DNA of 45,909 nucleotides, taken from the IMG/VR virus record IMGVR_UViG_3300018868_000009, positions 1 through 45,909 of that record; one strand, written 5' to 3'. Within the stretch, counting starts at the first letter, position 1; every line of letters begins with the position of its first letter. The DNA comes from a virus. The notes under the pieces are model-generated. The model was not told the origin of the DNA. It saw nothing but the letters and a program-made list of their open reading frames with translations, and did no database searches. This document shows positions 6,081 through 13,062 of the stretch, piece after piece. A program made the position numbers and the translations under genes.

Positions 6081-7564
6081 TTTAATCCCCGATGTTTTAT
6101 CTTTAAGTTTATATAAGTTTGACCTTTATTTAAAATCTCTTGTCTAAACTTATTCCTAGCCATATCAGCCGTATCTGATTCCAGAACTTCCGTATCTGAT
6201 AATTTTATAAAATAGGTACTCTTTACTCTTGGTCTAAATTGATCCAGTTGTTCAGTTACACTTTTTGATATTTCATTGGCTTTAGAGGAACTCATACTCT
6301 CATGTTCCCATCTTAGTCCAGAATTGTTTTCTTTAAAATTAACAATTTTAATTCCAAACTTTTCAGGATTCAAAGACATTTCACTTTTCCACACATTAAA
6401 CTTTTGATTGTCAATAGACAAACTTTTAAAGTGTACTTCTTCCCACAAATCTGAATTATCCAGAAACCATTGTTTTGCTTCGTGTACAGATTCTTCTGTT
6501 TCTCCTGGTAAACCAATAATCATTTCAAATAATATATGACTATCAGGATTCTTTTCCTTAAATTCTTTAAGACATTCTTTTAGTTTATTTGGATCAGCAC
6601 CTTTGCCAATTTTTTTACCGGCATTTCTATTAAAAGTTTCAACACCAAAACTAAAATATTTCCAACCAATTTGGCCAACGAGATCCATCATTTCTGGTTT
6701 GGATGCTATTAGGTCTAAACGACCATAAGCCCAAAAGTCAAAAGGTCCAACTTCATCATGAACCTCTTTCATCATTCTCATTTTCTCAACAGTATCATTA
6801 AAAGTATCATCCATAAAAAAATAACGATTACTCTTATACTGCTCTTGATACAATTTAATATCTTCTGCTATCTGTTCTTTAGGTCTTACATAATCATTCT
6901 TGGTTTTTCCGTTGAGTGGAAAAGCACAAAAAGAACATTTAAAAATGCAACCTCTCGATATCTCTAAAGGTAAGACTTCATTAGGTTGTATAAAATCGGT
7001 TTCATGGAATCTAGTTTGTATATCAGTTACATCATTTACTGGATAAGACTCTTGGCAATTTATAGATTTACATTCATATGATATTCTTTTATTATAAAGT
7101 GTACCAATAGTTTCGGTTGTAAATTTTAAATCATTATTTTTGCCAGAAATATAATCCGATAAGGCAATAATGGCAATATCAGCATAACCATTAACAATCC
7201 AATCAGCATCATAAATCCATTTCATTCTTTCAGCTTTACTACCACCTATAACGATTGGTGATCTCTTTTTAATTTCTTCCCAAAAACCCCAATCGTCATC
7301 AAATCTAGTTATCTTGTCGTGATAAACTCTTTGACCTGGTTTATATTCTTGTTTACCTGGACCCATAAAGGTGGAACTAAAACCAATCCATAATGGCTTA
7401 GGTCCAGCGTCAATATAATCCAAAAGTTCTTGTGGTTTCCAAAATGAAAGATAATCTATAACTTCAACATCATAATTATATTTTCGTAATTCCGTGGCCA
7501 ACCTATAAGCACCTAGTGTTCTAGGTCCGGTCATGGGTGGAGAATCAGTTAATAAGTAAATCAA
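6077..7564 (-). CDS. B12-binding-type radical SAM enzyme, 495 aa
   Basis: The N-terminal 190 residues look like a cobalamin-binding-type Rossmann domain (MIYLLTDSPP, LATELRKYNYDVEVIDYL, SPIVIGGSKAER), although the classic DxHxxG motif is not seen. A radical SAM barrel follows, with the [4Fe-4S] motif C206-x3-C210-x2-C213 in EISRGCIFKCSFCAF, a YFFMDDTFN strand and FSFGVETFN. This layout is typical of B12-dependent radical SAM enzymes that methylate or rearrange unreactive carbons. The start codon appears to be TTG at 7564, overlapping the GroES-like stop; the next in-frame ATG (residue 11) would cut a conserved strand. It is coupled to the oxygenase gene that follows. The substrate is unknown. 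Confidence 0.8.
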   Translation of the reverse strand: MIYLLTDSPPMTGPRTLGAYRLATELRKYNYDVEVIDYLSFWKPQELLDYIDAGPKPLWIGFSSTFMGPGKQEYKPGQRVYHDKITRFDDDWGFWEEIKKRSPIVIGGSKAERMKWIYDADWIVNGYADIAIIALSDYISGKNNDLKFTTETIGTLYNKRISYECKSINCQESYPVNDVTDIQTRFHETDFIQPNEVLPLEISRGCIFKCSFCAFPLNGKTKNDYVRPKEQIAEDIKLYQEQYKSNRYFFMDDTFNDTVEKMRMMKEVHDEVGPFDFWAYGRLDLIASKPEMMDLVGQIGWKYFSFGVETFNRNAGKKIGKGADPNKLKECLKEFKEKNPDSHILFEMIIGLPGETEESVHEAKQWFLDNSDLWEEVHFKSLSIDNQKFNVWKSEMSLNPEKFGIKIVNFKENNSGLRWEHESMSSSKANEISKSVTEQLDQFRPRVKSTYFIKLSDTEVLESDTADMARNKFRQEILNKGQTYINLKIKHRGLK

Positions 7565-7821
7565 TCTTCAAAAACTAAAACTACGTCATCCTCATTTATG
7601 ATCCAGAGGTCTTGATTCTCATATTTGGTCTGGCGCCCAGCATTCCAGTTAGGAAGAATGCTATCACCAATCTTGAGGTCTAATACTTCTGGCCCCACGG
7701 CAAGGATCACTCCACGGTTAACCTCATCTCGGTCAGCCACAGATAATACGATTCCTGATTTGGTAATCTTTTCTTTTTGGATCAATTCCACAAGGAGATT
7801 ATTTCTGATAGGTTTTAACAT
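7561..7821 (-). CDS. GroES/gp31-like co-chaperonin, 86 aa
   Basis: The protein has the cpn10 fold signature: MLKPIRNNLLVELIQKEK at the N-terminus, a mobile loop that would contact GroEL (TKSGIVLS), RGVILAVGPE, a loop ending ILPNWNAGRQTKYE, and the closing strand DLWIINEDDVVLVFED. At 86 residues it is slightly shorter than bacterial GroES (about 97). T4 gp31 and RB49 CocO replace host GroES for folding the major capsid protein, and this is probably its counterpart. No GroEL gene is present, so it would act with host GroEL. It overlaps both neighbours. Confidence 0.85.
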   Translation of the reverse strand: MLKPIRNNLLVELIQKEKITKSGIVLSVADRDEVNRGVILAVGPEVLDLKIGDSILPNWNAGRQTKYENQDLWIINEDDVVLVFED

Positions 7822-8038
7822 TGTTCTCTTTCAATTTTCTACATCCATCAATAACTTCGGTCGGCACATCTGGATGCCAACCTCCCAATAACATATCACA
7901 ATTATAACGGACTGTTACTGGTTTGTCAAACATTCTGTGGTAATCTTCATTCTGGACAAAACCAAACGCAGTAGAGATCAGCAAGATTGCGGCAATCAAT
8001 TTTAAGGGTTCGATTATATCTCTTATATCTCTGAACAT
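7799..8038 (-). CDS. Small membrane-anchored or secreted protein, 79 aa
   Basis: After a charged start (MFRDIRDIIEP) there is one hydrophobic segment at residues 13-29 (LKLIAAILLISTAFGFV), then about 50 hydrophilic residues containing two cysteines that could form a disulfide in the periplasm. This fits a single-span inner membrane protein with a periplasmic tail. Its start codon overlaps the previous stop (TAATG). No family recognised. Confidence 0.65.
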   Translation of the reverse strand: MFRDIRDIIEPLKLIAAILLISTAFGFVQNEDYHRMFDKPVTVRYNCDMLLGGWHPDVPTEVIDGCRKLKENNVKTYQK

Positions 8039-8157
8039 TAATGTATTTGTGCTTTGATTTGGTTGATGATATTTTGAACTTCGTTTCTTATTTCACTAGC
8101 ATGTGGTAACCAAACTAGAATATGTTGTAGTAATTTTAAAAGTTCTCTAGGATCCAT
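8038..8157 (-). CDS. Small helical protein, 39 aa
   Basis: A 39-codon frame (MDPRELLKLLQHILVWLPHA, then ending in NQIKAQIH) lies in the gap between two genes and joins the next one by TAATG. It is predicted helical from its leucine spacing. It starts just inside the previous gene's end. Coding is supported by the tight fit on both sides; function unknown. Confidence 0.5.
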   Translation of the reverse strand: MDPRELLKLLQHILVWLPHASEIRNEVQNIINQIKAQIH

Positions 8158-8407
8158 TTTTATATTTTAGAAATTTAATCACAGGCAAACTATTTGCCAC
8201 TTTAATGTATGCATCCTTCATGGTGGGAGCCACTACTCTACAATGGAATATTCCATCTTCAATGATGATATCAAACGGTGCTAAACCAACAAAATTTTCA
8301 TTCACGATACATTGAATATTCCAAGCTTTTGATTCTCGACAACGAACCATCAAATCATCAAATATTTTTTGTGGATCGAATGGATCCGTTTCCGTTACTT
8401 CAGGCAT
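8147..8407 (-). CDS. Hypothetical protein, 86 aa
   Basis: The sequence has a mixed alpha/beta appearance (KIFDDLMVRCRESKAW, NIQCIVNENFVGLAPFDIII, then FHCRVVAPTMKDAYIKVANS). I chose the ATG at 8407; a GTG two codons upstream (8413) is possible. It overlaps both neighbours by a few bases in a run of five short genes. No family recognised. Confidence 0.65.
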   Translation of the reverse strand: MPEVTETDPFDPQKIFDDLMVRCRESKAWNIQCIVNENFVGLAPFDIIIEDGIFHCRVVAPTMKDAYIKVANSLPVIKFLKYKNGS

Positions 8408-8609
8408 CTTCACTTAGAAATCTAGGACCAGTTTCACCTTCTTCCAACACAAAATCTTCTGCTAGTGCTTCAGCATCATCAATGTGTCGAACAATCCGTT
8501 TTTGAAAGAACTTATCATCCAAATACATATTCACAGCGTAGCCGTTATCAGTTTTAATCACATCGGCCTTTTTGTTGCCGTTCATAAATTTAGACATTGC
8601 GATTTCCAT
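8400..8609 (-). CDS. Hypothetical protein, 69 aa
   Basis: The core reads KADVIKTDNGYAVNMYLDDK followed by FFQKRIVRHIDDAEALAEDF, a pattern resembling small conserved proteins of unknown function in T4-like marine phages (from memory). The ATG at 8609 follows GGAGAAGATAAAA and overlaps the preceding gene by 20 bases. The ATG at 8597 is an alternative start. The acidic C-terminus overlaps the next gene. Confidence 0.65.
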   Translation of the reverse strand: MEIAMSKFMNGNKKADVIKTDNGYAVNMYLDDKFFQKRIVRHIDDAEALAEDFVLEEGETGPRFLSEDA

Positions 8610-8805
8610 TTTTATCTTCTCCGAAAGCAAATACTTGAGCCGACTTTTCGGCTTGTTCTTTTGTTAAGTAATATATTGAACCAAGAATTTCATCTTTAGA
8701 ATGGAATTCCACTTTATACGGTTGTATATATTCTTTTTCGAAAAAGACCACAGCCCGGCGCCCACCGGCCTCACCAATAAATGTAACAAGTTCTTCAAGT
8801 ACCAT
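8590..8805 (-). CDS. Hypothetical protein, 71 aa
   Basis: A small protein with likely beta strands (RRAVVFFEKEYIQPYKVEFH) and a helix (TKEQAEKSAQVFAFGED). It starts at the last base of the CobT-like gene's stop codon (TAATG), so it is coupled to that gene, and it overlaps the next gene too. No family recognised. Confidence 0.65.
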   Translation of the reverse strand: MVLEELVTFIGEAGGRRAVVFFEKEYIQPYKVEFHSKDEILGSIYYLTKEQAEKSAQVFAFGEDKNGNRNV

Positions 8806-10937
8806 TATGCAATCATTCCAATAAAACGATTTAATACAACACGGTTAGATAAACGGTTACCAGCATATTTACTAAATGCGGAAACCAAACCACGGGTAGT
8901 GGCATTCTCTCTTACTTCAAATTCAACATCATCATCTGTATCTAGGCCTTCTGAACGGAGTAAGTAATACTCATCATATCCAGCATTAGTAACAGTCAAA
9001 CATTTGTTCTTACGGAACTCAGATTTATATTTGTCCAGATTGGATGTTTTAGGAAAAAAGTCATATGATGCACGACCAAATTCACGACCGGACAAAACAT
9101 AGAATCCCACAATATTACAATTGGTTCTTTTCTTTAAAATCTTAATATAACTGGAGGTTATCTCACGGCCACTATATCCTGTATGAACTTCATTTCTATT
9201 CACAGGATCACGGATTACGAATTGTTTATCCATCCTGTAACCAGCACCACCATCCAACTCAGGACTATTATAGCCTGAATGAATATGTCCATTAGGACTT
9301 TCTGTGTAAACCTGTTTCAAACTGTGGCCATCACCGTCAGTCAAAAATACGGTATTCACAATCTGCAATTTGTATTGTTTCTGAAAGTGAGGAATAATCG
9401 TCATAGCAGAAATGATTGCTTCTGACAAAGGAGTTCCACCTAATTGAAACCAACTTGGTTTAAATGAACGATATTGTGAAAGTGATACTAAGGCCGATCC
9501 AGCATATGTAAATTCAGCAGCGGACATTTTACTCGACAAAACATTAAGTAATTTGTATGGATGTGTGCAAATATCTCCTACTTTTGGTTTAGGTGAATAA
9601 GCACCACGATCAAATTCGGAAGTGAAAGCATACACCTCATATGGAATATTTACCTTCTTGCAAAACATAACCAAATTGATTAATTGTTTGACTGTGTTTT
9701 CCATGTGATTCGACATACTACCCGACCAATCGAGAAACATTACCAATCCGTGTGACTTTGCACCAGGAATCACCGTCATCTTTTTGAAGATATCATCGAT
9801 CATATTGTATGCGTAGATTTTATTCATGTTCAATTCACCAGTTTTGGCAATTGAAGCACGTTTCATCTGGTCAGCATTTTTACGGAGTTCAAATTCTTTA
9901 GAAAGATATCCAACAACCTTTTTGGAATCATTACGCAATTTCTGAAAACCTTTAATATCCAAACCAGTAACATTTGGATAGCCTCTTTCAGCAAATGTAG
10001 AAATATCTACTTTATACTGAGCCCACAATTTTTTATAACTAAAGATTGCTTCATTTAAATCGATTGTTGGAATGTTACCATAGTAGTAAGCTCGGTTATC
10101 ATTCTTGAATAACTTACTTTCGTTTTTGCGATACGATTCATCCGTGTGTGAACGGATGCCATCTTCTGATCCAGATTCACCATGACCTTCAGGATTGGAA
10201 CCATATTGTTCCGGTTTATCCTCATTACTATCGATTTCATCCCAATCGTTATCTTGGCTTTTACTTTCTCTTTCTTCGGTATCTTCATCCCAATCATCCT
10301 CATCGGAATCTTCATAGCCTTCAGGAGAAAATTCATCAAGTTCTTCCTCACCATCAGGATCAAACATGAGTTTTTTCTTCTCTTGCTCTTCCTTCATGTA
10401 TTCCATTACTTCTCTGGCAACTTCGATTACGTTATCATAAGTTTCGGTAGATTCAATTTTTTCAACCAAATAACGCTCAGTAGAATTAAATTTAATATTT
10501 TGTGCAGCGCCACCTTTGGTATAAAGGTTAACACGGTCAATAAAATTCATATCATTCAAATCGGTGCCATTGGTGCCGAAAAAATCTTTATCGATTAGTT
10601 CTTTATAGGCCCTAATAAACGAGGTTCGGATTCCTGGATATTTGGTTTTGATTTTTCTTTCGATACGAGAATCTTCCAACACATTCATAATGGACATTGG
10701 AATCTTTTCTTCGTATGCTTTGGTCATTCCACTTAATGGAGTGTAGAGAGCATGGCCAACTTCATGACCCATAAAAAGGTCATAAAGATAACCCGAAATA
10801 TCTTTATCTAAAATAGGTACGGTTAATACACGATTTTTAACATCGAAAGAGGCAGTTTGCACATTGCGCTGTTCGATGGTTAAATTTTCAGTAGCCATTA
10901 GTTTGGCTAGTAGTGATTTAGAATGAATTAGTTCCAT
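8805..10937 (-). CDS. CobT-like VWA protein with HExxH motif, 710 aa
   Basis: This large protein resembles the CobT-like/VWA proteins found in T4-like marine phages. In order: a zinc-protease-like motif H58-E-V-G-H62 in LFMGHEVGHALYTPLSG, followed by MSIMNVLEDSRIERKIK; a very acidic Asp/Glu linker at about residues 165-240; and a C-terminal von Willebrand A domain with the MIDAS motif DWSGSMSNH near residue 400 and VFLTDGDGHS. In bacteria CobT works with the AAA+ protein CobS as a cobalt chelatase. In phages the pair has been suggested to be something else, such as a peptidase or a metal-chelation complex, and no role is settled. No CobS-like gene is in this window. A strong promoter lies just upstream (10960-10988). 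Confidence 0.75.
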   Translation of the reverse strand: MELIHSKSLLAKLMATENLTIEQRNVQTASFDVKNRVLTVPILDKDISGYLYDLFMGHEVGHALYTPLSGMTKAYEEKIPMSIMNVLEDSRIERKIKTKYPGIRTSFIRAYKELIDKDFFGTNGTDLNDMNFIDRVNLYTKGGAAQNIKFNSTERYLVEKIESTETYDNVIEVAREVMEYMKEEQEKKKLMFDPDGEEELDEFSPEGYEDSDEDDWDEDTEERESKSQDNDWDEIDSNEDKPEQYGSNPEGHGESGSEDGIRSHTDESYRKNESKLFKNDNRAYYYGNIPTIDLNEAIFSYKKLWAQYKVDISTFAERGYPNVTGLDIKGFQKLRNDSKKVVGYLSKEFELRKNADQMKRASIAKTGELNMNKIYAYNMIDDIFKKMTVIPGAKSHGLVMFLDWSGSMSNHMENTVKQLINLVMFCKKVNIPYEVYAFTSEFDRGAYSPKPKVGDICTHPYKLLNVLSSKMSAAEFTYAGSALVSLSQYRSFKPSWFQLGGTPLSEAIISAMTIIPHFQKQYKLQIVNTVFLTDGDGHSLKQVYTESPNGHIHSGYNSPELDGGAGYRMDKQFVIRDPVNRNEVHTGYSGREITSSYIKILKKRTNCNIVGFYVLSGREFGRASYDFFPKTSNLDKYKSEFRKNKCLTVTNAGYDEYYLLRSEGLDTDDDVEFEVRENATTRGLVSAFSKYAGNRLSNRVVLNRFIGMIA

Positions 10938-10959
10938 GAGTTCTCCGAGTTAATAATCC

Positions 10960-10988
10960 ATTATCTCACAAATATCGCTTACCGTCAA
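10960..10988 (-). promoter_or_regulatory. Sigma70 promoter (TTGACG-17-GATAAT) for the CobT-like gene
   Basis: TTGACG (10988-10983) and GATAAT (10965-10960) are separated by the optimal 17 bases and point at the CobT-like gene, whose ATG is at 10937 behind GGAGAACTC. Each box has a single mismatch to consensus. A dyad (11005-11022) lies 16 bases upstream of the -35 box. Confidence 0.75.
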
Positions 10989-11004
10989 GAAATATTTGGC
11001 CGAG

Positions 11005-11022
11005 TGTTGTTTTTATACAACA
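11005..11022. repeat. Perfect dyad TGTTGT-N6-ACAACA
   Basis: The arms are identical to those at 2405 and 11979 but the spacer differs (TTTTAT), so the arms rather than the centre are conserved. It sits immediately upstream of the promoter at 10960-10988. Confidence 0.65.
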
Positions 11023-11028
11023 TATCGA

Positions 11029-11190
11029 CTATTGATACATTTCTTTCATTTTTTGATAGTTGGATTGATCTTTTTCGAATCCGGACAATACTGCCCATTT
11101 GCGAATTACTGAATCTAAAGCTTTCCAATTGGGAACTCCATCATCATTTACAGGTGCATCTAACCAAATGTAGTGTCCAATATCATTCAT
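11029..11190 (-). CDS. Hypothetical protein, 53 aa
   Basis: The start is placed at the ATG (11190) that follows AAGGAAAGAAGC, giving MNDIGHYIWLDAPVNDDGVP and a helical C-terminus (WKALDSVIRKWAVLSGFEKD). A longer frame upstream is open but lacks a ribosome binding site and overlaps the previous gene more. The gene overlaps its upstream neighbour by eight bases. Family unknown. Confidence 0.6.
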   Translation of the reverse strand: MNDIGHYIWLDAPVNDDGVPNWKALDSVIRKWAVLSGFEKDQSNYQKMKEMYQ

Positions 11191-11371
11191 GCTTCTTTCC
11201 TTCATCTTTATCAAAAATTTGTTGCTCAATCGATGCTGCCAAATCTTCGGCAAGCTTAGGATTGAACTTTACTAAAAAATATGCTACATCAGCTGTATCG
11301 ATGTGACGCATATTGTATAATATTTCATCAATTCCTCGATGAATCTGATTTTCTTCCCATTGTGCTAACAT
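11183..11371 (-). CDS. Hypothetical protein, 62 aa
   Basis: The start is set at the ATG (11371) with a strong GAGG five bases upstream, giving MLAQWEENQIHRGIDEILYN and a continuing helical, acidic sequence (PKLAEDLAASIEQQIFDKDE). It looks all-helical. It follows the 51-aa gene by seven bases. Family unknown. Confidence 0.6.
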   Translation of the reverse strand: MLAQWEENQIHRGIDEILYNMRHIDTADVAYFLVKFNPKLAEDLAASIEQQIFDKDEGKKHE

Positions 11372-11378
11372 AATTTCC

Positions 11379-11534
11379 TCATTGTATAGTAAAATTCTCA
11401 TTGGATGTGACAGTTGAGCCTCTACTTTTAGCTAAACCGACTGATTCCAACCATTGTAACTCAATTTCCAGCTCCTTGGCACTCAAATTGCTCAAGTATG
11501 CCTTATATTCTTGCCATTCTTCTGTATTTAACAC
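11379..11534 (-). CDS. Small helical protein with GTG start, 51 aa
   Basis: A 51-codon frame opens with GTG at 11534, preceded by AGGTATTATA, and overlaps the upstream stop by one base (TAGTG). The product (residues LNTEEWQEYKAYLSNLSAKE onward, then LEIELQWLESVGLAKSRG) is helical and acidic. It is missed if only ATG starts are considered. A plus-strand frame over it has no support. Function unknown. Confidence 0.55.
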   Translation of the reverse strand: MLNTEEWQEYKAYLSNLSAKELEIELQWLESVGLAKSRGSTVTSNENFTIQ

Positions 11535-11920
11535 TATAATACCTCATTCTTTCGACCAAAACCTGCTGGATTCATTCCAGGAGTGACATAAACGTAATTT
11601 CCTTTGTGTAAAGGCGCTACACAAGTACCGGTGTAGTCAATTTTCTCTCTTTCGACCAAGGTCATCTTGTGATAATCCTTCATAATTCCCGATTTTGTGA
11701 GTGCTCCTCGAAATCCTGTGTCTAAACTGGCAATCTTTGGAGTTTCTCGACCTGCAGGAATAGAGGAAAGATATCCTGTAAGAGTTTTACTCTTGGATGT
11801 CGGAATAGTAGTTTTGGGAGAGATTAATTTAATCGATGCTAGCCATTCTTCGTGTTGCAACTTCTTGGCTTTTGAAACTTTGCGTTTCTTCGATTTTGGA
11901 ATATAACCATAAATTAACAT
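11534..11920 (-). CDS. Conserved hypothetical phage protein, 128 aa
   Basis: A basic N-terminus (PKSKKRKVSKAKKLQHEEW) is followed by PSLDTGFRGA-like sequence (IASLDTGFRGALTKSGIMKD) and a well-conserved-looking C-terminus (YTGTCVAPLHKGNYVYVTPG, then MNPAGFGRKNEVL). I recall similar proteins in T4-like cyanophages and pelagiphages, without known function. The ATG follows GGAGAAATGTT and is 24 bases downstream of the -10 box of the best promoter in the window, so strong early expression is expected. Confidence 0.7.
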   Translation of the reverse strand: MLIYGYIPKSKKRKVSKAKKLQHEEWLASIKLISPKTTIPTSKSKTLTGYLSSIPAGRETPKIASLDTGFRGALTKSGIMKDYHKMTLVEREKIDYTGTCVAPLHKGNYVYVTPGMNPAGFGRKNEVL

Positions 11921-11943
11921 AACATTTCTCCATAAGAGAAACC

Positions 11944-11972
11944 ATTATATTACAGATTACATTTGGTGTCAA
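11944..11972 (-). promoter_or_regulatory. Perfect sigma70 promoter (TTGACA-17-TATAAT)
   Basis: On the minus strand TTGACA (11972-11967) and TATAAT (11949-11944) match consensus at all 12 positions with a 17-base spacer. It starts transcription near 11937, just before the 128-aa gene (ATG at 11920). Such promoters are used by T4-like phages for immediate-early transcription by unmodified host RNA polymerase. A perfect dyad (11979-11996) lies six bases upstream of the -35 box. Confidence 0.85.
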
Positions 11973-11978
11973 TGGTTG

Positions 11979-11996
11979 TGTTGTAAAAAAACAACA
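11979..11996. repeat. Perfect dyad TGTTGT-A6-ACAACA next to a promoter
   Basis: An exact copy of the 2405-2422 dyad, including the A6 centre and two 5' flanking bases. It lies six bases upstream of the -35 box of the perfect promoter, a position suited to an activator or repressor. In minus-strand RNA its arms could pair around a U-rich loop. Confidence 0.65.
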
Positions 11997-12060
11997 TTAA
12001 TACCAATACCATTTATTTTAAACGGCAGCATACCTACTTATATCAAAAATTCAAAAAAAG

Positions 12061-12252
12061 TTACTTTATTTTGGTAAACTTCTTTTCGATTTCTTCCTCG
12101 GTGTAAGCATCCTCATATTCCCAATTTTTTAACTGCTTTTTAATTTCGGGATGCTCCGTGGTACGCTTCTTACTATTTAAAAAATTCTTAGCGTAACTAT
12201 AATCATCTTTGTAATCTTGATCTTTTCTAAACTTACCTACAAACTTCGTCAA
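12061..12252 (-). CDS. Small charged protein, 63 aa (conserved T4-like type)
   Basis: The start codon appears to be TTG at 12252, behind GGAGAAGTAAG. The product (start LTKFVGKFRKDQDYKDDYSY, later RTTEHPEIKKQLKNWEYEDA) is highly charged and probably disordered or helical. Similar short proteins occur in T4-like marine phages next to the RNase H region, from memory; no function is known. It is the last gene before the promoter region at 11944. Confidence 0.6.
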   Translation of the reverse strand: MTKFVGKFRKDQDYKDDYSYAKNFLNSKKRTTEHPEIKKQLKNWEYEDAYTEEEIEKKFTKIK

Positions 12253-12262
12253 CTTACTTCTC

Positions 12263-12634
12263 CTATTTCATGGTTTCAAAAGTTATACCTCGAATTTTAC
12301 TTTCCGGCATATTATGCATATCATCTGCTGAAATATAGGTAATATCAGCATGAGGATAACAAATTTTTACAAGTTTTAATAACTGGCAAATTGTACCATC
12401 AGAATCATTGAATGAGAAGATTTCATCAACACACTTCAGGTTTTTTATAATTTCACGGCGAGTGTCATACGATTGGACGTATCCACCTTCAGACCATTGC
12501 ATCCACCAATCAGAATGGATTCCAACAACGAGCCAATCTCCTTTGGTTTTGCACTTCTTTAAAAATTTAAGTTCTTCTAATGTGAGTGGGTCATAGGTTC
12601 CACAAACAATAACAATTCGGTCTTTTTCGAACAT
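12263..12634 (-). CDS. Cytidylyltransferase-like protein lacking HxGH, 123 aa
   Basis: The fold looks like a nucleotidyltransferase of the cytidylyltransferase superfamily: strand IVIVCGTYDPLTLEEL, then GDWLVVGIHSDWWMQW, TRREIIKNLKCVDEIF and SKIRGITFE in the place of the ISSTxIR motif. The catalytic HxGH motif expected right after 'GTYDPLT' is replaced by LEEL, so normal catalysis is doubtful. It may be an inactive paralogue that binds nucleotide or a partner. It overlaps the DUF6433-like gene by one base and lies downstream of RNase H. Compare the second, intact nucleotidyltransferase domain at 26365-28140. Confidence 0.6.
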   Translation of the reverse strand: MFEKDRIVIVCGTYDPLTLEELKFLKKCKTKGDWLVVGIHSDWWMQWSEGGYVQSYDTRREIIKNLKCVDEIFSFNDSDGTICQLLKLVKICYPHADITYISADDMHNMPESKIRGITFETMK

Positions 12635-13062
12635 TAGGGTAATAGATTTGGAAATGCCTCTTTTACAAATTTATAATCTAAACCCCTAACTCCTAAATCT
12701 TTTCGTAAAATACCAACAACTACTTCGGCCTCACGGGGTTCGATTGACTCCAATAACTGCAATAACAATTGATTACGTTTTTCTGGTGTTAATTTCTCAG
12801 CATCAGGATTGTTTTTTTGAACCAAATAAAGCTTTCGTATTTCGGTTGACAATTGACATTGTGAAAGTCCAGGAATTTTATTTGTTTCTGGAATCTTATA
12901 TCCCTCAGGCATATCGTGTATCAACCATTGACTATCTGGATGATAAGTTAATTGTAAAACATCCACCAGTAGTTTTGATAGGTTGTTTTCGATTACTGCC
13001 ATTCTTTCTTTTTTATTATTAGCTTCTTCAAACTCATCAAACACTTCATACAGATTCTTCAT
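12634..13062 (-). CDS. DUF6433-like T4-type phage protein, 142 aa
   Basis: The sequence pattern (MKNLYEVFDEFEEANNKKER, PDSQWLIHDMPEGYKIP, TPEKRNQLLLQLLESIEPRE, then GLDYKFVKEAFPNLLP) matches, from memory, a conserved T4-like phage family listed as DUF6433. No biochemical role is known to me. It is mostly helical. It follows the RNase H gene with a one-base overlap, so the two are coupled; a DNA metabolism role is an inference from this position. Confidence 0.65.
   Translation of the reverse strand: MKNLYEVFDEFEEANNKKERMAVIENNLSKLLVDVLQLTYHPDSQWLIHDMPEGYKIPETNKIPGLSQCQLSTEIRKLYLVQKNNPDAEKLTPEKRNQLLLQLLESIEPREAEVVVGILRKDLGVRGLDYKFVKEAFPNLLP

Noticed and set aside
10055-10598. Additional frames within the CobT-like gene's acidic linker
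   Set aside because: Repetitive Asp/Glu codons leave other frames open; the products are low in complexity and the VWA frame is clearly the real one.
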